Below, in pieces: positions 8,585-17,555 of a DNA stretch of 64,000 nt. This stretch comes from Carboxylicivirga caseinilyticus (lineage in GTDB: Bacteria > Bacteroidota > Bacteroidia > Bacteroidales > Marinilabiliaceae): NCBI GenBank assembly GCA_025499705.1, contig JAFMVE010000001.1, forward strand, positions 62,001 to 126,000, read 5' to 3'. The translations under genes and the position numbers were made by a program. A model generated the notes under the pieces. That model had not been told where the DNA came from. It was given only the letters and a program-made list of their open reading frames with translations, and searched no databases. The number at the start of each line of letters is the position of its first letter. The first letter of the stretch is position 1.

Positions 8585-9871
8585 ATGGAGTCAATAGTAA
8601 TATTTTCGCTACTTAGTCTTATAATTGGAGTTATTGCCACTTTTATATTCTTTAATTTCCGATTGAATCAATCAAAAATAATCAATGCCAGTACCCTAAC
8701 TGATAAAGACCGCCTCGAGGTTGAAAACCAACAATTAAAGTCAGCCCTTGAACAATACCGGCTTCAGGCAGAAGATTTGAGTAATAGGCTTACAGGTGTT
8801 GATGTTGAAAACAATCATTTACTTCAACAGATAAAAGAATTAAAAGAAGAAAAAAAACAGATTGAACAACGCCTTACTACTGAATTTGAAAACATTGCAA
8901 ACCGAATATTAAACAAAAGTGCTGATCAAATAAGTCTTGATCAAAATAAGCGGCTGTCGGATGTTCTCAATCCTTTCAAGGAAAAAATTGAATCGTTTGA
9001 ACGAAAGGTAAATGAAACATACGAAAAGGAATTACGCGATAAACTGAATCTTGAGTCTGAGGTAAAACGTCTATACGAACTGAACCAAAAGATAAGTATC
9101 GAAGCAGGTAATCTTACCAAGGCACTAAAGGGTGATGTGAAGAAAATGGGTAATTGGGGCGAATTGATACTTGAACGGGTATTGGAACAGTCGGGATTGC
9201 GCCAGGGAAGTGAGTACGAAAGGGAAGTGGTAGATAAGAACAGTGATGGTAAAATTATTCGTCCGGATGTGATTGTGCATCTACCCGATGAAAAACACAT
9301 CATTATTGACTCAAAGGTTTCGCTTACCGCATATGAGCGATATGTTAATGCCGAATCGGAAGAAAGTAAAAATATAGCCTTAAAAGAGCATGTTATCAGT
9401 GTGCGAAGACATATCAGTGAACTTCACGAAAAGAAATACGCCAGTTCATCTAGTTTTAATACCCCCGATTTTGTGCTGATGTTTATTCCCGTTGAAGCAT
9501 CTTTTGCTGCAGCTGTTGAAGCCGATCAGGATTTGTTTTCTTTAGCCTGGGAAAAAAAGATAGTACCCGTTAGTCCTTCAACCTTACTGGCAACTCTGCG
9601 AACAATAGCTTCCATCTGGAAACAGGAAAATCAAAACAAAAATGCCCTGGAAATAGCCCAACGCAGTGGTGATTTATACGATAAACTGGTTGGATTTATC
9701 TCTGATCTTGAAAAAGTGGGAAAAACAATTGAACAGGCCGGAGGTCATTTCGATAATGCGATGAACAAACTAAGCACCGGAAAAGGGAACCTTATCAGCC
9801 GTGCTGAAAAGATTCGTGAACTGGGAGCAAAAAATACCAAGCAGATTCCTCCTCAATTAATGAACGATTAA
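8585..9871 (+). CDS. rmuC: DNA recombination protein RmuC
   Basis: The family limits inversions and rearrangements; its biochemical role is thought to be nuclease-like. One N-terminal membrane segment (about residues 4-24) is followed by a long coiled coil (about 35-150) and then the RmuC core (about 165-390) with the conserved stretches MGNWGELILERVLEQSGL and RPDVIVHLPDEKHIIIDSKVSL. The D..ExK-like arrangement in IIDSKV fits the restriction-endonuclease fold proposed for the family. Full length at 428 residues. It converges on the next gene, and the two stop codons share the four-base palindrome TTAA at 9868-9871. Confidence 0.95.
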   Translation: MESIVIFSLLSLIIGVIATFIFFNFRLNQSKIINASTLTDKDRLEVENQQLKSALEQYRLQAEDLSNRLTGVDVENNHLLQQIKELKEEKKQIEQRLTTEFENIANRILNKSADQISLDQNKRLSDVLNPFKEKIESFERKVNETYEKELRDKLNLESEVKRLYELNQKISIEAGNLTKALKGDVKKMGNWGELILERVLEQSGLRQGSEYEREVVDKNSDGKIIRPDVIVHLPDEKHIIIDSKVSLTAYERYVNAESEESKNIALKEHVISVRRHISELHEKKYASSSSFNTPDFVLMFIPVEASFAAAVEADQDLFSLAWEKKIVPVSPSTLLATLRTIASIWKQENQNKNALEIAQRSGDLYDKLVGFISDLEKVGKTIEQAGGHFDNAMNKLSTGKGNLISRAEKIRELGAKNTKQIPPQLMND

Positions 9872-10980
9872 GTTTTAATAGTCCGACCTTTCCAATGAAG
9901 CTTAAAAAATAAAGGATAAGACAAAACCAGTAACATATAAAAGGGATAAATAAATTGATAAAAGAACAGCAAACGTAAACAAGGCACAAAAGAAAAAAAC
10001 TTGCTACCTTCCTTTATGATTCTGACATCGGCTGCAACCCGAATGATAAAAACGACTAAAAACAATAGCGCTGAAGAAGGATAGAAGAAAGCTCCTACCA
10101 TAAAAACGGCCTGTAAAAGGTTGGTTAAGGCTACCACAGCACCTGTTGATAAAATAGTCGCATCAGAATAATTTCGTGCTTTTACAGCCCACCTTGACTT
10201 CTGTTTGATAAGTTTACCATAGGTTGGTTCAGTTGGAGTATAAACAATCGCATCCTTCGATTTGATATAGTGAATATTTAAATTCTTCTTTTTTGCCCAT
10301 TCGAGTAAAAACATATCATCACCTGAGGCAACTTTGTCATTCATATCAGCCTCGAGATACAAACTTTTTTTACAAGCCAGATTAGCTCCATTAAGCATAA
10401 TGGCATTGTTATTTAAAGCTGCTGCACCGCCTGTAATCTGAAGGGCTGTAAACTCATACAACTGAAAAGAAGATAAGAAGCTTTCAGATTGAATTTGTTG
10501 CACCGGTCCAATCAAAAGGTCAGAGCCGTTTTCATTGTAATAATGTGCTATTGCAGATAACCAATTATCCTCAAAAGTACAGTCGGCATCGGTGGTTACA
10601 ATTAACTCACCTTTTGCATGTTTTGCACCTGTCTGCAATGCACTCTTTTTTCCTCCTCTATCAGCATTAGTTAAACATTTTACTTGTACACCAAGATTGT
10701 CAATCAATGCACTACAATTTTCTATCCCATTATCCTCCGAGTAGTCATCCACCAATATTAGCTCCCAGCCTCTATAAGTCTGATTTGATAAGGATCGTAA
10801 TAATACCGGTAAGTTTTTTTCTTCGTTCCGATAAGCAATTATAACTGAGATAAAAGGTCCGTTTAAAGAACCATCAAATGTCAATGAGGATGTATTCTTC
10901 CATATTTTTCTCCATCGTTCTGATTGTTGAAAATATAGAACAACAGGCAAAAAAGATAATATGGAGATAATCCAAATCAT
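9868..10980 (-). CDS. Membrane-anchored family 2 glycosyltransferase
   Basis: A 370-residue GT2 enzyme. One N-terminal membrane segment (about 2-17) is followed by a GT-A fold: ISVIIAYRNEEKNLP (about 45), the DDYSEDNG metal/nucleotide region and the DxD-type TTDADCTF (about 134-138). A QxxRW-like segment (KQKSRWAVKAR, about 262-270) is the processive-transferase signature. Three C-terminal helices (about 280-360) complete the layout. This resembles poly-N-acetylglucosamine or hyaluronan-type synthases and glycolipid transferases. The sugar is unknown. It lies 61 bases downstream of the HU/SPOR gene, separated by a terminator. Confidence 0.85.
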   Translation of the reverse strand: MIWIISILSFLPVVLYFQQSERWRKIWKNTSSLTFDGSLNGPFISVIIAYRNEEKNLPVLLRSLSNQTYRGWELILVDDYSEDNGIENCSALIDNLGVQVKCLTNADRGGKKSALQTGAKHAKGELIVTTDADCTFEDNWLSAIAHYYNENGSDLLIGPVQQIQSESFLSSFQLYEFTALQITGGAAALNNNAIMLNGANLACKKSLYLEADMNDKVASGDDMFLLEWAKKKNLNIHYIKSKDAIVYTPTEPTYGKLIKQKSRWAVKARNYSDATILSTGAVVALTNLLQAVFMVGAFFYPSSALLFLVVFIIRVAADVRIIKEGSKFFSFVPCLRLLFFYQFIYPFYMLLVLSYPLFFKLHWKGRTIKT

Positions 10981-10991
10981 TTTTAGGCAAT

Positions 10992-11019
10992 AAAAAAGCC
11001 AGATATCAATTGATACCTG
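10992..11019 (-). terminator. Terminator of the HU/SPOR gene
   Basis: On the minus strand CAGGTATCAA / TTGATATCTG (one G-T pair) is followed by GC and six T residues. It lies directly after the stop at 11042. Confidence 0.7.
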
Positions 11020-11041
11020 ACTATGATTTATTTTAAGTTTC

Positions 11042-12091
11042 TTATTGACGTTTGGTTAAGATCCAGGATTCAATACGATTACTGTTAAGTATTTCTTCCT
11101 GCCTTTGCTGAGCCTTATAAACTTTATCGAAAGACTCAATACTAACTAAAGTCATTGAGTTATGCTGAATAGTTGTACATTTATCAAAACCTTTAGCTTC
11201 AAGTGATTTAATGTAACGCAATGCGTTTTCATTACTTTTAAAACTGCCAACTATGATATGATGAGGCTTATCAATGGCTACAGGCTGAACAACAACAGGT
11301 TTTTCCTCCTTCTTCACCTCAGGACCCGCAACAACATTACCCTGCAGTTTATCGTCTAACTTAATACTGTCTTCAGTTTTTGGTTTTTCTACCGGTTGAG
11401 TTTTAACCTCTTTTTTAACGGGTGTTTTATCATTATTGAAAAACGAGAAATAAACAATTACACCAATAATGGGAAGCAAAACAAAAATGATTAAGAAAAT
11501 TAGAATTGATCGATTCCTTCTTTTCTTGTCTTCCTCAATATATTGGTTTGTTACATTGGTAACACTCGTTTTTGATTCCTCAACCAACTTTGGTTCTTCA
11601 AACTTTTCTTCCACTTTTTCTTCTTCCACTTCTACCAAAGGATCCTCATTAACCATCGTGATTCCGGGAGTTTCGACACTATCTTCAACCGACTCTTCCT
11701 CTTTTACATCTTCTTTAACAAAACCGTCAATATCAAGTAACTCATTTTCCTCTTTAAGGTCTTCTTCTCCATTTACCTCCTCAGCCTGGGTAAACCTAAG
11801 TATTCCGGTTGCATCTTTTGTGAAGGTTCCTAATCCGTTAATGATATATTCACCTGATGAATCAAGTTTTTGTTTAACTTCTTCAACATACTTATCTACC
11901 TTTTCTGAGGCTTGTTCAGATGTAATACCTTCATTAGAGGCAACATAATCAATTAATAGACCATCATTAAAACTCAAAAAGTTATTAAATAAGATGGTAA
12001 ATCCATTTTCTTTTGCAACGATGAAAGCTCCGAAATTAGGAATGATAACCCGGTTATTTTCTTTTATGAGGGAAAGTATGTGTTTTTCCAT
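11042..12091 (-). CDS. HU-CCDC81-type domain protein with membrane segment and SPOR domain
   Basis: A 349-residue protein with three parts. Residues 1-75 match the bacterial HU-CCDC81 module (MEKHILSLIKENNRVIIPNFGAFIV...), an HU-like fold. A very acidic stretch (about 110-190, rich in Glu) follows, then one membrane helix (about 193-217, SILIFLIIFVLLPIIGVIVYF). A Lys/Pro-rich linker leads to a C-terminal SPOR domain (about 272-349, HHIIVGSFKSNENALRYIKSLEAKGF), which binds septal peptidoglycan stripped of stem peptides. The topology places the HU-like part in the cytoplasm and SPOR in the periplasm. A role at the division site is likely. The family is common in Bacteroidota but poorly characterised. 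Confidence 0.85.
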   Translation of the reverse strand: MEKHILSLIKENNRVIIPNFGAFIVAKENGFTILFNNFLSFNDGLLIDYVASNEGITSEQASEKVDKYVEEVKQKLDSSGEYIINGLGTFTKDATGILRFTQAEEVNGEEDLKEENELLDIDGFVKEDVKEEESVEDSVETPGITMVNEDPLVEVEEEKVEEKFEEPKLVEESKTSVTNVTNQYIEEDKKRRNRSILIFLIIFVLLPIIGVIVYFSFFNNDKTPVKKEVKTQPVEKPKTEDSIKLDDKLQGNVVAGPEVKKEEKPVVVQPVAIDKPHHIIVGSFKSNENALRYIKSLEAKGFDKCTTIQHNSMTLVSIESFDKVYKAQQRQEEILNSNRIESWILTKRQ

Positions 12092-12204
12092 TATTGATGC
12101 GAAATCAGGTTAATGATTAATATTCAAGGTTTAAAGATAATCAGAATTCTAAAAATAGAAATAGATTTAAAGACCTCTTTTTAATGAAATACACGAAGAT
12201 TTTC

Positions 12205-13131
12205 TTATAAACCCTTTTTAATGTGTAATATCACTCCTCCAATTAAGGCAGGAAAAACTACATTAAAGACCCATAATCCTAAAATAACAATTAATAAAAC
12301 AGGTTCATTTACACCTAAACGGGCAAAAACAAGAATGGCAGCTGAACCACGTATACCAACATCTGCAAGTAAAAATGATGGAATAAGAGTGATAACAAAA
12401 AAATAGACAGGACTTAATTGAAGAACATCAACAAAATCTAGCTCTGGAGCAAACAAAATCATTACAATGATTAATTGTAAATTGAAAACCATGTAACGTA
12501 CAATTGTTAGAAATGTGGCATTTATTAATACTGAAGACTTAATTTTTTTAACTACAGCCCAGATAGTCTTCATCCTATCTCTAAAATATATTCTTAATAT
12601 AACCAGAAATAACCCAATAAAAAGTGGTGGTATAATAAGTATGAAAAGGTAATTATTATTGAGATTAATATTTATTTGGACACCCACCATATAAAAAGCA
12701 ATGATTCCAAAAAATCCTATTACTATATTTTGAATCAAGCCTCCGGTACTGGTCATTAGTAATGCATGAATTCTTTGCTCCTTCTGTATTAAAAGCATAC
12801 GTCCTCCTGGCTCAGCAACACGGGCAGGAGATCCAACAGCTGTAAATGATCCTGCAAAAAATTGTTTCAATGCATCCCGAAAAGATATTTTTATGAATGG
12901 GCCAATCAGAACCTGCCATTTTTTAGTCTCTGATAGGATATTGAGGATCCATAGTAATAAAAAAACCAGTATTAAATTAGCTTGATACCACCCAAATTTT
13001 ATGGTAAAATTAACCTTATCCCAATATTGAAAATTTATTAACCGATCATAAATGAAATAATAAGCGGCAAGAGAAATTAAGTAGAAGATGAGTCGCTTCA
13101 GTATTCTATTCCGAAGCCAGCTAACTTGCAT
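12205..13131 (-). CDS. LPG-synthase-TM / YbhN-like integral membrane protein (second paralogue)
   Basis: About eight hydrophobic helices over about 308 residues and a layout like the flippase-type half of MprF (LPG_synthase_TM, PF03706). Landmarks are the region around GSPARVAEPGGRMLL and the C-terminal LADVGIRGSAAILVFARLGVNEPVLL. Family members translocate lipid-linked molecules or are of unknown role. The frame opens at 13170, but I prefer the ATG at 13131 (MQVSWLRNRILK), which leaves an 11-base overlap with the upstream paralogue instead of 50 bases. The overlap implies translational coupling. It is diverged from its neighbour, so it may carry a different lipid or form a heterodimer with it. 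Confidence 0.75.
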   Translation of the reverse strand: MQVSWLRNRILKRLIFYLISLAAYYFIYDRLINFQYWDKVNFTIKFGWYQANLILVFLLLWILNILSETKKWQVLIGPFIKISFRDALKQFFAGSFTAVGSPARVAEPGGRMLLIQKEQRIHALLMTSTGGLIQNIVIGFFGIIAFYMVGVQININLNNNYLFILIIPPLFIGLFLVILRIYFRDRMKTIWAVVKKIKSSVLINATFLTIVRYMVFNLQLIIVMILFAPELDFVDVLQLSPVYFFVITLIPSFLLADVGIRGSAAILVFARLGVNEPVLLIVILGLWVFNVVFPALIGGVILHIKKGL

Positions 13132-14110
13132 TGGAGGGTCGGTTAATAAACGGCAAAACAATAAAGGCAATTAAACCAACAACAATGATCATCGTATTTT
13201 GAGCTGCATGAACAACCAATGCAAAAACACCTGCTGAGTCTGCCGCAATACCATAAAGCTTTAATGTAGCAATAACCATAAAATGCCATGGTCCGATTCC
13301 ACCCTGAACAGGTGCCAACATTCCCAGACTTCCGGTTAATAAAATGGTAATACCTGCATCAATTGTTAGTCCGGATGTTTGATTCATACTAAAGAAACAA
13401 ACATATATCATTAGAAAATACATTGTCCAGATAAAGAGAGTATGAAAAATAAAAGCAGGCACATTTTTTATTTTTCTATAAGATTGCAATCCGTCGTAAA
13501 ATTTATGCCAAAGATTTCGTAAACGACTCAGAAACGACAAACGAGATGAAAAACGGAAGACAACAAGTATACAGATTACAATTAAAGCCAGAATAGCATA
13601 AAATATGGGTGATGTAAATAAACTGGTGATACCCGAAATATTCACATTGTTTTGCAGCAACTCTAAAAATAAATCAAACTGAAGTATTAAAACCACAATA
13701 GTAATCAAAACGAGCATTAATAAATCTGATAAACGTTCGGCTACAACAGTTCCAACCACACGGGTAAAAGACATTTTTTCGTACTTGCTAATGACACCAC
13801 AACGCGACACTTCTCCCATACGAGGAAACACCAGATTGGCCAAATAACCCGTCATAACAGCCCAAAAGGTATTACTCAAACGAGGTTTTCGTTCCACCGG
13901 TTCAATCAACATCTGCCAGCGTAAAGCACGACTTAAATGGCTCAATAAACCCAGCACAACCGATAAACCAATCCATTTAAAATCAACATCATTCTTTAAA
14001 ACCTGCAATATTTCATCAGCTTTCTGATCTTTATATAATTGCCAGATGATAAACAAACCTATAGAAGGGAATAAAATGTATTGGATTAATTTGGAAAGTT
14101 GCTTCTTCAA
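13121..14110 (-). CDS. LPG-synthase-TM / YbhN-like integral membrane protein
   Basis: A 329-residue polytopic protein of the PF03706 superfamily (the membrane half of MprF, UPF0104). Typical signatures are RALRWQMLIEP near residue 62-72, VFPRMGEVSRCGV near 95, VVAERLSDLLML near 125 and APVQGGIGPWHF near 277. No cytosolic aminoacyl-transfer domain is attached, so it does not make aminoacyl-phosphatidylglycerol itself. It overlaps the second paralogue and probably forms an operon with it. The substrate is unknown; a lipid flippase role is by analogy. Confidence 0.8.
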   Translation of the reverse strand: MKKQLSKLIQYILFPSIGLFIIWQLYKDQKADEILQVLKNDVDFKWIGLSVVLGLLSHLSRALRWQMLIEPVERKPRLSNTFWAVMTGYLANLVFPRMGEVSRCGVISKYEKMSFTRVVGTVVAERLSDLLMLVLITIVVLILQFDLFLELLQNNVNISGITSLFTSPIFYAILALIVICILVVFRFSSRLSFLSRLRNLWHKFYDGLQSYRKIKNVPAFIFHTLFIWTMYFLMIYVCFFSMNQTSGLTIDAGITILLTGSLGMLAPVQGGIGPWHFMVIATLKLYGIAADSAGVFALVVHAAQNTMIIVVGLIAFIVLPFINRPSNAS

Positions 14111-14166
14111 TTTTGAAAGATTTTAATTTTTTAGGTACCTTCAGCAGTGCTCTGATATTAAAAATA

Positions 14167-14174
14167 TACCTTTG
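14167..14174 (+). promoter_or_regulatory. Candidate -7 box for rsmA-mgtE
   Basis: TACCTTTG matches TAnnTTTG, and the longer context TATACCTTTGCATC is the form seen in front of many Bacteroidota housekeeping genes. The leader to the ATG at 14262 would be about 80 bases. No clear -33 TTTG. Confidence 0.5.
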
Positions 14175-14261
14175 CATCCGTTAAAAAGCGTCGAAAGATA
14201 TACAATAATGTTTTGTCGACAAAAATGCTTTTTCAAGTAAACCTACTTTACAGTTTCAAAA

Positions 14262-15038
14262 ATGGTAAGAGCTAAAAAACATCTTGGACAACATTTCCTC
14301 CGTGATCTCGATATTGCACAACGTATTGTTGACAGCCTGTCTGCATCGCAAAAAAGAGTGTTGGAACTGGGTCCCGGAACAGGTGTTCTTACCCAATATC
14401 TGGTCAAAAGAAAAGATATTGATTTAAAGTTGGTTGAGCTTGATATTGAATCAGTTGATTACCTTAAAGCACATTATTTTGAATTAGAAGGTCGTATCTT
14501 TTTTAAAGACTTCCTGAAGATTGATTTAAAAGAGTTTTTTACAGAGCCTTTTGCCTTAATTGGAAACTTTCCTTACAATATTTCAGGACCCATCTTTTTT
14601 AGAGTTTTTGAATATCGAAATCAAATACCTGAGGTGGTTGGAATGCTTCAAAAAGAAGTAGCAGAACGTTTGGCTGCTGGTCCGGGATCAAAAACATATG
14701 GTGTTTTAAGTGTTTTATTGCAGGCTTTTTTCAACATCGAATACCTGTTTACAGTTGATGAACATGTATTTGATCCGCCTCCGAAAGTAAAATCAGGTGT
14801 AATCCGACTTGTAAGAAATGATGTTGAATCGCTGGGTTGTGATGAAAAATTATTTGTTAAGGTGGTTAAAGCAATCTTTAATCAGCGACGAAAAGCTATT
14901 CGCAATTCCTTAAAAGCAATTGAATTCAATAAGGAAGCAATCAGCGATCATGACTATTTAACCCGTAGACCTGAACAAATGAGCGTTCAGGACTTTATAG
15001 AATTAACAAAAATGGTGGAGGCAAATCCTATCCGCTGA
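14262..15038 (+). CDS. rsmA: 16S rRNA (adenine1518/1519-N6)-dimethyltransferase
   Basis: Dimethylates the two adjacent adenines in the 3' terminal hairpin of 16S rRNA late in 30S assembly. The frame starts with the family opening KKHLGQHFLRD (about 5-15). The SAM motif I is LELGPGTGVL (34-43) and the catalytic motif IV is N102-F-P-Y-N-I (the usual NLPYN with Phe for Leu). The C-terminal helical domain contains AIFNQRRKAIRNSL. The 258-residue length is normal. It is followed 27 bases later by mgtE on the same strand, a pairing seen in other Bacteroidota as far as I recall. Confidence 0.95.
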   Translation: MVRAKKHLGQHFLRDLDIAQRIVDSLSASQKRVLELGPGTGVLTQYLVKRKDIDLKLVELDIESVDYLKAHYFELEGRIFFKDFLKIDLKEFFTEPFALIGNFPYNISGPIFFRVFEYRNQIPEVVGMLQKEVAERLAAGPGSKTYGVLSVLLQAFFNIEYLFTVDEHVFDPPPKVKSGVIRLVRNDVESLGCDEKLFVKVVKAIFNQRRKAIRNSLKAIEFNKEAISDHDYLTRRPEQMSVQDFIELTKMVEANPIR

Positions 15039-15065
15039 TTTTGAATATGTAAAAGCAGTATTATT

Positions 15066-16430
15066 ATGGCGAATTTCGAATTAACCAGAGAGTATATAGA
15101 TCGCTTACAGGAACTTATTTCTGCAAAAGATGAGGATGCTATAAACTCGCTTGTATCCGATCTTCACCCTGCAGATATTGCTGAAATTTATGAAGAATTA
15201 ACCATTGAGGAAGCAAAATTTCTTTACTTCCTGATGGATGATGATAAAGCTGCCGATGTTCTAACGGAGCTTGAAGAAGACGATCGACGACGATTTCTCG
15301 ACAGTTTGCCAAGTGAGGTAATTGCAAAACGTTTTATCGATAACATGGATTCTGATGATGCCGCCGACATCATTGGAGAAATGGACGATGAACGCCAGCA
15401 GGAAGTACTTTCACACCTTGAGGACATTACTACAGCCGGTGATATTGCCGATCTGTTAAATTACGATGAGAATACTGCCGGTGGTTTGATGGCCAAGGAG
15501 CTTATCAAGGTTAAAGAAAACTGGAATATTCCAACGTGTTTACGCAGTATGCGTCGCCAGGCTGAAGAAGTTGACGAAATTTACTATGTATATGTAGTTG
15601 ATAACGATGGAATTCTAAAAGGTACTCTTTCACTAAAACGGATGCTGTTAAGTCCTGTTGATTCCATTGTGAGCGAAATTTATAATTCTGATGTTATTTC
15701 TGTTAAGGTTGATGTTGATGCAGAAGATGTAAGTTACATTATGGATAAATATGGTCTGGTAGCTCTTCCGGTAATTGATTCCATCGGAAGACTGGTTGGA
15801 CGAATCACCATCGATGACGTGGTAGATGTAATTCGTGAAGAAGCTGAAAAAGACTACCAGTTAGCCTCGGGTTTGACAAACGATGTAGAAGCTTCGGATA
15901 ATGTAATTCGGCATACCCGTGCCCGCATTCCTTGGTTATTAATAGGTTTATTAGGGGGAATTCTGGGATCCAGAGTTATTGGAGGTTTTGAAAGCATCAT
16001 CGATGATCATCCTCAGTTATCCTTTTTTATGGGATTAATTGCGGCTATGGGAGGAAACGTAGGGATGCAATCATCAGCTATTGTAGTTCAATCCTTAGCA
16101 TCCGGAAGTATAGGTCTGGAATCAACTGGAGGTAAACTATTAAAAGAGATTTTAATAGCCCTTTTAAACGCCACCATTTTATCAATACTCATTTTTACTT
16201 ATAATAAAGTTGCAAGCGAAGATATAGCACTTACCTTAACAGTAACAGCAGCAATGTTTTCGGTTGTTGTGTTTGCCAGCTTATTCGGAACCTTTGTTCC
16301 TTTACTTTTAAATCGTATGAAAATTGATCCTGCTGTTGCAACAGGTCCCTTCGTTACTACAATGAACGACATCATTGGTATGTTTATATACTTAACCATC
16401 GGTAGTTTCTTCTTCGCCCTTTTGGTATAA
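15066..16430 (+). CDS. mgtE: Magnesium transporter MgtE
   Basis: A Mg2+ channel gated by cytosolic magnesium. The order is complete: an acidic N-domain (about 1-130, with the repeated DDDKAADVL, DDAADIIGEM pattern), two CBS repeats (about 135-255, with VSEIYNSDVISVKVD and LPVIDSIGRLVGRITIDDVVDVI), then five membrane helices (about 285-454). The pore-lining GLIAAMGGNVGMQSSAI segment at about 318-333 is intact. It is probably co-transcribed with rsmA. Confidence 0.95.
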   Translation: MANFELTREYIDRLQELISAKDEDAINSLVSDLHPADIAEIYEELTIEEAKFLYFLMDDDKAADVLTELEEDDRRRFLDSLPSEVIAKRFIDNMDSDDAADIIGEMDDERQQEVLSHLEDITTAGDIADLLNYDENTAGGLMAKELIKVKENWNIPTCLRSMRRQAEEVDEIYYVYVVDNDGILKGTLSLKRMLLSPVDSIVSEIYNSDVISVKVDVDAEDVSYIMDKYGLVALPVIDSIGRLVGRITIDDVVDVIREEAEKDYQLASGLTNDVEASDNVIRHTRARIPWLLIGLLGGILGSRVIGGFESIIDDHPQLSFFMGLIAAMGGNVGMQSSAIVVQSLASGSIGLESTGGKLLKEILIALLNATILSILIFTYNKVASEDIALTLTVTAAMFSVVVFASLFGTFVPLLLNRMKIDPAVATGPFVTTMNDIIGMFIYLTIGSFFFALLV

Positions 16431-16558
16431 TTGGTTTTCATTTTATTGAAAGACACCATCCTTTTGTTGCGAAAAACCGCTTATACGTTTAATTTTTTAT
16501 TTTTAGAAATTATGATGAAGTAGTTTTACTCATAGATTAAATATTACTTCATTTCATC

Positions 16559-17419
16559 ATGAAAATTATTACGCAGACAATATTGTTATTAGCGTTTGTT
16601 TCAAATGTATCGTGTTCTAAAAAAGTACATGTTGAAACCAAATGGCAATCCTCAAAAATCACTGTAGATGGAGATCCTTCAGACTGGAACATTCCACTTC
16701 GATTATTTGATTCAAATACAAAGCTTAACTACGAGATTACGAATAATTACGAAGGTATCTTTTTTGCCTTTCGAATTAATGAAATGAGTAAAATCAATCA
16801 GTTTAATCAAAATGGAATTACCATTGAACTTAATGCCGCTTCATCAAAAAAATCATCACATACTTTAAAGTATCCTGTTGGTGGTGGCAGACCAATGCGT
16901 CCGTTAAATGGCGAAGAACAAGCTGAATTTAACCCACAAGACAATGAGATGCCAAAAATGGATGAAATGCCAATGCAACAAGTCAGTATTTCATTAAAAG
17001 GACTTTCCGGCTATAATAAAGAGGTTGTTTTAGCTATGGAAGAAGTAACCGATATAAAAGCATCACATTATTTTGATATGGAAAACGAACAATTATTTTG
17101 CGAGATTTTCATTCCATACAAAAGTATTAATCCATACACTGATAACATACTTGAAAATAATTCAATATATAACATCATTCTTTCATTAGGATCGGGTGAT
17201 AATAACAGACCTGGACCACCTCCCGAAGGTGGTATGCATGATAATGGGGGCATGCAGGGACCTCCGGGGCAAGGAGGTCCGCCTCCTGGTGGAGGTATGC
17301 CTGGAGGTGGAATGAATGGTGAAGGTCAAGGTGGACCACCTGATATGAACAACAACTCGCAATCAAAAACTCAAAATATTAAATTAGAAGTGCAGTTGGC
17401 AAAACAGCCTACAGAATAA
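16559..17419 (+). CDS. Lipoprotein with CBM9/DOMON-like domain and Gly/Pro/Met-rich tail
   Basis: A 286-residue lipoprotein with lipobox Cys at residue 19 (SNVSC). Residues about 28-190 look like the carbohydrate-binding family 9 or DOMON-type sandwich (KITVDGDPSDWNIPLRLFD, the D-G-D-x-x-D-W opening of such domains). This sandwich is interrupted by a Met/Pro-rich insert (about 115-142, EMPKMDEMPMQQ). The last 80 residues are low complexity: Gly, Pro, Met and Asn (for example PPGQGGPPPGGGMPGGG). The function is not known. The tail could be a flexible surface spacer or a weak metal-binding segment; both are guesses. Confidence 0.6.
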   Translation: MKIITQTILLLAFVSNVSCSKKVHVETKWQSSKITVDGDPSDWNIPLRLFDSNTKLNYEITNNYEGIFFAFRINEMSKINQFNQNGITIELNAASSKKSSHTLKYPVGGGRPMRPLNGEEQAEFNPQDNEMPKMDEMPMQQVSISLKGLSGYNKEVVLAMEEVTDIKASHYFDMENEQLFCEIFIPYKSINPYTDNILENNSIYNIILSLGSGDNNRPGPPPEGGMHDNGGMQGPPGQGGPPPGGGMPGGGMNGEGQGGPPDMNNNSQSKTQNIKLEVQLAKQPTE

Positions 17420-17440
17420 TGACGATTGAATACTTTTTTC

Positions 17441-17477
17441 AAAAATCCGGACTAATTAATTTTGGTTCGGATTTTTT
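17441..17477 (+). terminator. Rho-independent terminator
   Basis: AAAAATCCG pairs with CGGATTTTT across a loop containing an internal TTAATTAA-like stretch, and the downstream arm runs into seven T residues. It ends the tailed-lipoprotein transcript. Confidence 0.75.
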
Positions 17478-17555
17478 TATATCTCTTTCCTAACAAAAGA
17501 AAAACTCTTAGCTTATTCCATTGTTGAATATCAATAAACCATCAAAATAATACAA

